Source: Exophiala sp. HKRS030
Taxonomy: Eukaryota; Ascomycota; Eurotiomycetes; Chaetothyriales; Herpotrichiellaceae
Length of the DNA stretch: 64,000 nucleotides
Reading direction: 5' to 3'
Assembly: GCA_023897205.1 (NCBI GenBank)
Contig: JAHWDD010000033.1
Location: 434,001-498,000, forward strand
Positions 57,914 to 64,000 of this stretch are shown here, piece by piece (position 1 is the stretch's first letter; every line of letters starts with the position of its first letter). Made by a program: the position numbers and the translations under genes. Under the pieces are notes generated by a model. The model was not told the DNA's origin. It did not search any database and was given only the letters and a program-made list of their open reading frames with translations.

Positions 57914-60900
57914 TTACCGCCGTGTCCGAAAGGATCTCGTGCCCCATTCGCTCGAAGACTTACCTCGCTTGGGAATCCTTCGAATAGCCTTCTTAGCTAC
58001 CGAATCGACCCCGTGAAAATGACCGTCATCAACCACAATCGTACTATTGGCTCCATCGGAGATGTCATCGCCCGGACCCAGACCCTGAAGCTCGTCTTCA
58101 TCCATTTCACTCAATTCCTCACTCATATCACGGAGCACCTCAGGCCCAGTCCAGCGTTCTTCGAAGACTGTTGTTCCTTCTGGATCAAACTGCGCCACAT
58201 ACCAAGGGATGCCCCTTGACTGGGCAGAGTCTGGACGTGCCCTTCCAGGCTCATGGGTGGTGTCGGTGGCTCTATATGTTGTGTTTGCATGGATGTTATG
58301 TCTTCAGCATGATGATCGTGCCTGAAGCCATTGGTCGACGCAGGCGGTGTACTTGCGGAAAGTAAAGCCTGCTCACCTAAGAGGCTCTCGTGCTTCATTC
58401 CAATCTTTTTGCTTGGTGAAGGTTCCAAAAGTACAGGCTCTGTGAGAGAGGGCGTCGTATCACCCACCACAACCATGGAGTCGCCCATTTCTATGTCAGC
58501 GTCGACAGGGCTGGCAATTCCTAGCGAATGTTTGGGCTCAGCCGAGTCCAACAGAGGCATTTCAAATTCTGTCAGTGAACCTCGGCGTGATATCAGAGCT
58601 TCGTCCATTTCCCGTATCTGCTGAGCATACGGTCGTCCATTTAGCTCGGCTTCTTTGCAAGCGGCGTCTTCGATAAGCGGCTCAATAGCCTTTACGATTC
58701 GACGGGCCAATGTCCGGCGATCACGTTCTTCGGGTTTCATATCCTCAGCGCGCCCGCTGACCAGAGCGATTAGCTCTGATATTGTAGAAGCACTGTTACC
58801 GAATTGGGTATTGATGACATGTACCACGTCTGCGGAGAAGCTTGCGACCGAGATGTGTTCCTTTTGCAGGACACGTGTGCGAAGTTCAAGCAATCCCTCC
58901 CGAAATAATCCTTTATCGAATCTATAGCGTTTGTTAAAAATGTCTTGCTTGTAAGAGAGAGCAAACTTACTTCAGTGCTTTTTCAATGATTGGCTCCAGC
59001 AAATGGGATATTGGGAAGTACACTGTGTCAACGACGTCTTTCAGTAACAAAGCCTCCTTCCACTTCAACTCTTCACGCTCTTTTACCAATTCGCACAACC
59101 GCACAAGGCGGTCCATATCCTTTGCTAGCCTTTCTGCAAATTCGATTCGTCGATCTAATCTTGCCCGCCCAGTGGCACCTTGAGCCTTGTAATCGCGACG
59201 TGTAACTTCGAAGGAACTGAATGTATCCATTTGTAGCTGAAGACGCTTGAGAAGGGCGGCTCCCCTTCGCGCCTCTCGCTTCAAAGTCCAGTATTTGCAG
59301 ACTTCGGATACGTATTCCTTTTTCTTTTGGACAGTAAATCGTACCAGAGACTCTTCAATGGATTTGAGGATGACTTCAGGGATCACAGGGGCTCCTGAAG
59401 GAAGACGCCATATGGTCTTGGGCTTCTGACCTTTTTTGTTAGTCAAAGTCAGTTTCTGTGGACCCTTGTCCGTCGCAATGGTATCCGACACATCGTTGAT
59501 GGCAAGAGCAGAAGCCCGGCTGTCTGCCCATATCTGTCCGCGAAAATGATCTTTAAAATACTTGGCTGCCTCCTCGAAGACCTTGTCAGTATGGTGCTCT
59601 TGCTTCCATTCTAAAGGTGTATGGCGATGGCAGAAAGCTCGAAGATGGGACGGATCCATCAGAGTATTCGAGCCTCCACCAGTTTTCATCTTCAAGTACA
59701 GACCTCCTTGCCGGGCGCAAGTTAGATGAAATGCTTCGTAGCAACGTCCGTCGCTACATTGGATTGAAGCTCCCATGTTTTGTTTGCAAATGTAACAAGT
59801 GAGCCTCCATCGACTCGATGGCACCTTCTCAACATCTGTAATCGGCTCCATCAAGGATGGATTACCAATAGTCACTTCTGGTATCCAGGTTGCACAGAAC
59901 AAATGCGCCCATTTCGAATTGTTGGTTTGCTTGAATGCTCCACCTTCATTGGGGCAGAAGATACAACTTGGTCGTGAGTTGCCTACAAGCTGACATTTCC
60001 GGCACAGCCACTGACCTTCCGGTATGTAAGGGACACCATAGCACTCTTGATGAACCGCAAGGTCGCAGCCATCGCAGAAAACTATGGCGTTGGCATTTTC
60101 ACAGTCACCGTCGTCACAGATAGCACACTTGCTGTCTGGTTCTTCTCCAGCGGGCTCGCCATTAACAGCTGCGGCAGAGCTCGAGCGTGGGCGTTGGGTT
60201 TGCGGCGCCTTCGGATTAGGTTTGGGTATGCGCTTCTCTAGCGCATGCCATTCTTTCTCAATCTTGGTCATCGTGATCTCAAAGATGGCCGGTTTAATGG
60301 TTTGAACTCCATCTCTAGTGCGACCCTTGTTGAAATTGTCCAGCCACTTTACGTCCTGCTCGTCCATGTCATATTCGACTCGTCCGACACCACTACTGCC
60401 AATAGCAGAGTTTTCGCCGTTGGTGATAAGATCTGGGCTAAGGTCAAGGTCTTCCTCAGCCGAGCCTTCTGTTTGTCTTATGTACGTCCGCTCTGGTCGT
60501 GTAAAAATCTCACTTTCCTGGTACCCTACATTTGCCATGGACTTATCCACGAAGTCGATCTGAGCATTATCCCCTTGTTCATAAGAGAGGAAGGGATCCA
60601 AGTTCCTGTATGATGGTTTCGGCAGAGTCAGGCGCTCTCGCGGGTTGGGTCCTGGCGGTGGCACGTATCTAGGAGCCTCGGGTGTGAGGAGAGCATTGAC
60701 CATTGCGTTAGGATTTCGGATGGGCCTGCCAGCCTTCCTGCGCGGCGTGTTCGAGATCTGAGGTATAGCTACCATGGTTGAGTTTAGCTCCATAGGGAGG
60801 ACGCCGTCCGTCTGCTTCTTGCTGATCCCGTCAATATCGTCAGACAAAATGACCGCAAAGTCCGCTTCAAGGTCGAGATCGGGGTGAAATTCCTCCCAGC

Positions 60901-61336
60901 CTCGTTCTTCCCTGGGTTTGTATCCGTCCCCATGAGTGACTGCGGCTGATGCGGCGGCCGCAGTACTGTAACGCGGGCGGGCTCCACCACGGGCTGTGCT
61001 TCTTGCGGAGGCTCTCGCAGAGGTGCCCCCAGTTCTTCTTCGATCGGATCGTACACGTCTTGGGCGTGGGGTCTTGAACTCGTCATTCACACGAGGTATT
61101 CTTGTGTTATTTCGCGTACGCTCAGTTTCTCCATGCCGAAGTCCACCACTCCGTCCGCTCGGAGTCCACTTGGGTTTGTCCTGAGTCTTGCGAAGGGTCC
61201 GAATCCGTTTTGCTGGAGGTTCTGCGTCGCGGAAATCGTCGAAGTCTTCAAGATCAGAGTTGAGAAATACTGGAGAAGCCCTCGTAGCCTCTCTTCGTGG
61301 GCGCGTCCTTCCCTGGGACGATCTGAGGGGACCCAT
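57914..61336 (-). CDS. nto1: NTO1-like PHD-finger subunit of the NuA3 histone acetyltransferase, with an apparent 1-nt frameshift
   Basis: Two exons (61336-58971, 58921-57914) give about 1124 residues with one base restored. A disordered basic N terminus is followed by the EPL/BRPF-like region. A PHD finger starts at about residue 398 (CAICDDGDCENAN..CDGCDLAVHQECYG..GQWLCRKC), then an extended PHD (CIFCPNEGGAFKQT..WAHLFCATWIPEV..CYICKQ..CYEAFHLTCARQGG..FCHRHTP). This PHD-knuckle-ePHD order is that of Nto1/BRPF/JADE proteins that guide H3 acetylation. The intron is 49 nt. The C-terminal part is Ser/Pro- and acid-rich. The frame breaks at the C4 run 58212-58215: LPSQG is followed in the next frame by GIPWYVAQFDPEGTTVFEERWTG, the conserved tail, so one G is missing. 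Confidence 0.92.
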
Positions 61337-62018
61337 TGGGTCAATATAGAGGCAGGGTGACGCGATGAATCGCAGTCGTGAAGGGGGTTAGGAGGAACGG
61401 ATGGGAGTAGGGTCGGGGTCTTGGGTCGGAGATGCCATCCAGACCGGATATTGTCTGACCTAGTGGTGTACTGACTTCGACAAGCGTAGCAGGTATGTCC
61501 AAATACAAGATGCAGGCGTTTAGGATACTAATTCCATCAACGACGACTCATGTGTAGTTGCAACAACGACGAGATCGCAGCCAGATCGGGTTAAGCGCAA
61601 GTGCGGGTGTGGTTTGTGCTTGCCACTTTTTAGCGCTTAGAGTCTGCACTTAATGCTCTGATAGTGACGCTAGGGTTGCCTTGCAATAGCGGCATGCGAA
61701 TTGCCATTTAACTACTCCGTAAGTCATGAAAGTCAAAACTATAATCCTGCCGCCCTAATTGTCTCCCTTCGACTACCAGCCGCTAGCGAAACCACCAGCT
61801 TGCATCTAATCTTGGCGGACCGATATTGGCCGTATTGGGCGTTGAGGCACCTGTACGATGATGCAGCGTGCACCTACCATGCAAAGAGCCTGACTTCTGG
61901 AGGGCTACGACTGTCTGAATAACAACAGTACTTTCCCAAATGACTGACAGTTTTGAGGAGTAAGCTCTGACTACTTTCTTTTTAGTCCCCCAAACACTCG
62001 CACCACTCGTACTAATAG
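61337..62018. promoter_or_regulatory. Divergent region between NTO1 and a small fungal gene
   Basis: 0.68 kb between start codons on opposite strands, so it should hold both promoters. A TACTCCGTA element lies at 61712-61720. Confidence 0.5.
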
Positions 62019-62515
62019 ATGACTTCAAGCAGTAGTCGTAATGGGCGACGCGGGAACGATTCGAAGACTGGGAGCCAGTCACGCCAATCCGGGCCTTCTA
62101 GAGATGGTACTCCTGGCGCGGGTCAAGCAAGAAGAGGAGGTAAAGTCGGAGGGTCGAGCATGAGTCGTTCAGGCGATAATCTACAAAATGGTCCCCCTGC
62201 GCAAGCCCCAGCACCATCATCCACAGAGCCTGCGCTGTTTGCAGTTGTCAATACTGCTGCGATCGACGCTGTCCTAAAACAGGGTTTTGACCCCAAAGTA
62301 CCAACCTACAAGTTAGAGGCTAAGCCTCAAGCGACCCGATCTGAAAGTCCTTGGGGCTCTAAGCGTATGTTTTTCTCTCCTGGTCTACAACATCCTCACA
62401 GCCACTGAAAGTCATATCAGCAGGAGCCATGGCTAATGGTAAAGATTTCTGGCTTGAGTTGCGCAAGCAGGTCTACGCACTCCAGCTATCAGGTGGCACA
62501 AGTCAGGGCGGTTAA
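62019..62515 (+). CDS. Small conserved fungal protein of unknown function
   Basis: Two exons, 62019-62364 and 62424-62515, encode 145 residues. The N-terminal half is Ser/Gly/Arg-rich and likely disordered (RNGRRGNDSKTGSQSRQSGP). A more ordered C-terminal half begins at ALFAVVNTAAIDAVLKQG and ends after the splice with RAMANGKDFWLELRKQVYALQLSGG. The splice C|GA is in phase and uses GTATGT and CAG. Helical content and the FxxxLRKQ pattern suggest a short adaptor-type protein, but I do not recognise it. The first ATG is used; no stronger candidate is nearby. Confidence 0.7.
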
Positions 62516-63359
62516 AGCCAAGCAACTTTGCACCGGCGCGACTGTCTTCAGGTCTTTTTTCAAGCGGCATCTATTGGGTGGTGATTTGGCAATTGCATTA
62601 CGATACCCGTGGGATTCTGCGCTTCGGATAGGCTGCCACAAACGGCACAGCCATAGGTTTGTTCATACTTATCAATATTCGAGGACAATGGAATCACTAC
62701 CATCTCCTGAACTTCTCACATATTTATGTCGTGATTTCATCTTTGAAGAAGCACGGTATAGTGAGCCGGGCCTGCCTCACTACCATGGAATCGCTCTGGG
62801 ACTTCGACGATAAACCCGAGTTGACCAAGAGAAACTGATAGTCTTGCATTTTGCTCATGAATCCTTTCATTTTCAGCCCATCTTCGAGTACAAGGGGTTA
62901 CCTTTATTCATCAAACAAAGTGCTGCAGTTCTCTTTGTTGGGGTCTTCTATACCCAACCCATTCAACCAAGCCTAAGGGCCGATGGCTTCTCTAACGCCG
63001 CAAAGGTTCTTACGGCTCATCCCATTGTTGTCTTGAGTTCAATGAACTGTTACCGTTACTGCAAAAGCACCGCATAGCGAAAGAGATTCAGTTCCTGGAT
63101 TGTGGGCATCGTCGAAGTTGGAGAGTCGCTTTGTTAAGACAACCCCTGAATCTTTTTCTCACAAAGTCATTGTCCACTTCCTTCCAGGGCCGAATTACAC
63201 TTTCCATAAATATCTGTCGTTATCTAAAGATTATTATTTACTTACCATTAGAGAGAACAGAAACCCAGCAAGCTTCGTGGAACTCGATCTATCCAAGTTT
63301 GAGTCATTATCCACAACAGAAACCGGCCGATTCTACGCTTGACAGCTTCAAGTTTAGGT
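62516..63359. other. Uncalled stretch before the kinase frame
   Basis: 0.84 kb with several short plus-strand frames (62436-62813, 62844-63077, 63100-63342) that could include upstream exons of the kinase. I could not find a splice pattern that gives a convincing protein. Confidence 0.4.
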
Positions 63360-64000
63360 ATGGCTGACGAAAAGTTTGCTGTTTTCTTCCCTGAGAAGGC
63401 AGGGTATCTGTATTGTGGTCCGCTTGGCAAAGGTGCGCAATCAGCTACAATGATTGTTCGATCTCTTGTTGACCATCGTGACTATGTTCGAAAAAAGACC
63501 CGTCCCGATATGGCCATGAATGATGGCATTGACTGTCCAGAGGTGAGTCTCTACAAACCGCACCACTTGGTTCCCAAGATGTATCATTCAGAGAAATTCT
63601 CTGTTTTGCCAGAATGCCACCAGGATTACGACAAGTTTCAATCTCTCTCCATGATCTTTCAATACTGCAATGGAGGCACGCTGGGACGCTTTTTGAACGT
63701 CTTGAAGAAAGCAGAGTTCGCACCTAGCGAGTCCTTGTTGTGGCACATGCTGAATCAGTTCATGGAGGTTCTTCTCTTCTTACACCGTGGCCCAAAGCCT
63801 TTGATCCATGACGATCTACACCCACACAACGTCTTTCTACACTTCTCCACAGACCGATCACGCTTGCCTGACTTTTATATCGGAGACTTCGGATGTGCTA
63901 GACCGCTCCCTGAAAACTCTCATGAGCCTTCAAGGACGCCTGATATAGGCTCTCGGGAGATGAGAGGAATCTATACCGATTGGGTATTCGTTTTTGACGT
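63360..64000 (+). CDS. Protein kinase-like protein, 3' end cut by the window edge
   Basis: The frame is open from the ATG at 63360 to the end of the window (213 codons) with no stop. It shows a kinase core: a degenerate glycine loop (GPLGKGAQSATM), a Lys-rich beta3 strand (YVRKKTRP), a hinge-like MIFQYCNGGTLGRFL, the catalytic loop HDDLHPHNVFL and the metal-binding GDFGCAR. The HxD and the Asn of HxDxxxxN are intact, but the usual Lys after DL is His (DLHPHN). Activation-segment text (SRTPDIGSREMRGIYTDWVF) follows. The 5' boundary is uncertain and the rest lies beyond 64,000. It is likely a fungal Ser/Thr kinase of a divergent family. Confidence 0.82.
   Translation, partial: MADEKFAVFFPEKAGYLYCGPLGKGAQSATMIVRSLVDHRDYVRKKTRPDMAMNDGIDCPEVSLYKPHHLVPKMYHSEKFSVLPECHQDYDKFQSLSMIFQYCNGGTLGRFLNVLKKAEFAPSESLLWHMLNQFMEVLLFLHRGPKPLIHDDLHPHNVFLHFSTDRSRLPDFYIGDFGCARPLPENSHEPSRTPDIGSREMRGIYTDWVFVFD

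Noticed and set aside
1..64000. CRISPR array, insertion sequence, rRNA or transposon
   Set aside because: No spaced direct repeats, transposase or integrase motif, long terminal repeat or rRNA sequence was recognised.

Overview
The window is nuclear DNA of a filamentous ascomycete (Pezizomycotina). The evidence is intron-containing genes on both strands with short introns (mostly 49-215 nt, GT..AG, often GTATGT/GTAAGT donors), about 0.5-6.6 kb between genes, no operons, and a typical fungal gene set. The set includes the NuA3 subunit NTO1, the ACS-type MFS, the Ca2+-regulated mitochondrial aspartate/glutamate carrier, a steryl-ester/acid lipase, the NUS1 subunit of cis-prenyltransferase, and several fungal-only proteins. 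I cannot place it to order or genus.

Layout. 0.7-8.4 kb: GFA/CENP-V-fold enzyme, a conserved fungal protein (minus), acylphosphatase, and an ACS-family MFS transporter. 8.4-10.4 kb: repeat-rich spacer. 10.4-13.7 kb: a small secreted protein and a C2H2 zinc-finger factor (both minus). 13.8-20.4 kb: a 6.6-kb gene-free stretch upstream of the C2H2 gene, with G-rich minisatellites and copies of a TACTCCGTA palindrome. 20.4-22.6 kb: an Arg/Ser-rich CxxC protein. 22.6-26.1 kb: no supportable gene. 26.1-33.4 kb: NUS1, the mitochondrial TPP carrier TPC1 divergent from PSO2/SNM1, then LSM2. 34.1-41 kb: an amino-acid permease and an AB-hydrolase lipase. 42.1-48 kb: FAN1 nuclease and AGC1 carrier. 50-56.6 kb: a Myb/SANT protein, a Ser-rich protein and a Tra2-like RRM protein. 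57.9-61.3 kb: NTO1. 62.0-64.0 kb: a small fungal protein and the first part of a protein kinase running off the edge.

Functional themes. Two interstrand-crosslink repair nucleases (PSO2 and FAN1) lie about 10 kb apart. Three genes relate to RNA processing (LSM2, Tra2-like RRM, possibly the RS-rich protein). Two mitochondrial carriers are present (TPC1, AGC1). I see no biosynthetic cluster, no identifiable transposon and no tRNA or rRNA.

Most notable result. Five otherwise intact conserved genes (MFS, lipase, AGC1, Tra2-like, NTO1) each appear broken by one missing base. Four of the five lie in a G or C run of at least four bases. Housekeeping genes such as AGC1 and NTO1 are unlikely to be pseudogenes all at once, so systematic homopolymer under-calling in the assembly is the simplest explanation. 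Natural lesions are not excluded. I found no clear new multi-gene system here. The least explained parts are the 6.6-kb spacer with its G-quadruplex-type minisatellite, the dispersed palindrome, and the unassigned 22.6-26.1 kb stretch.
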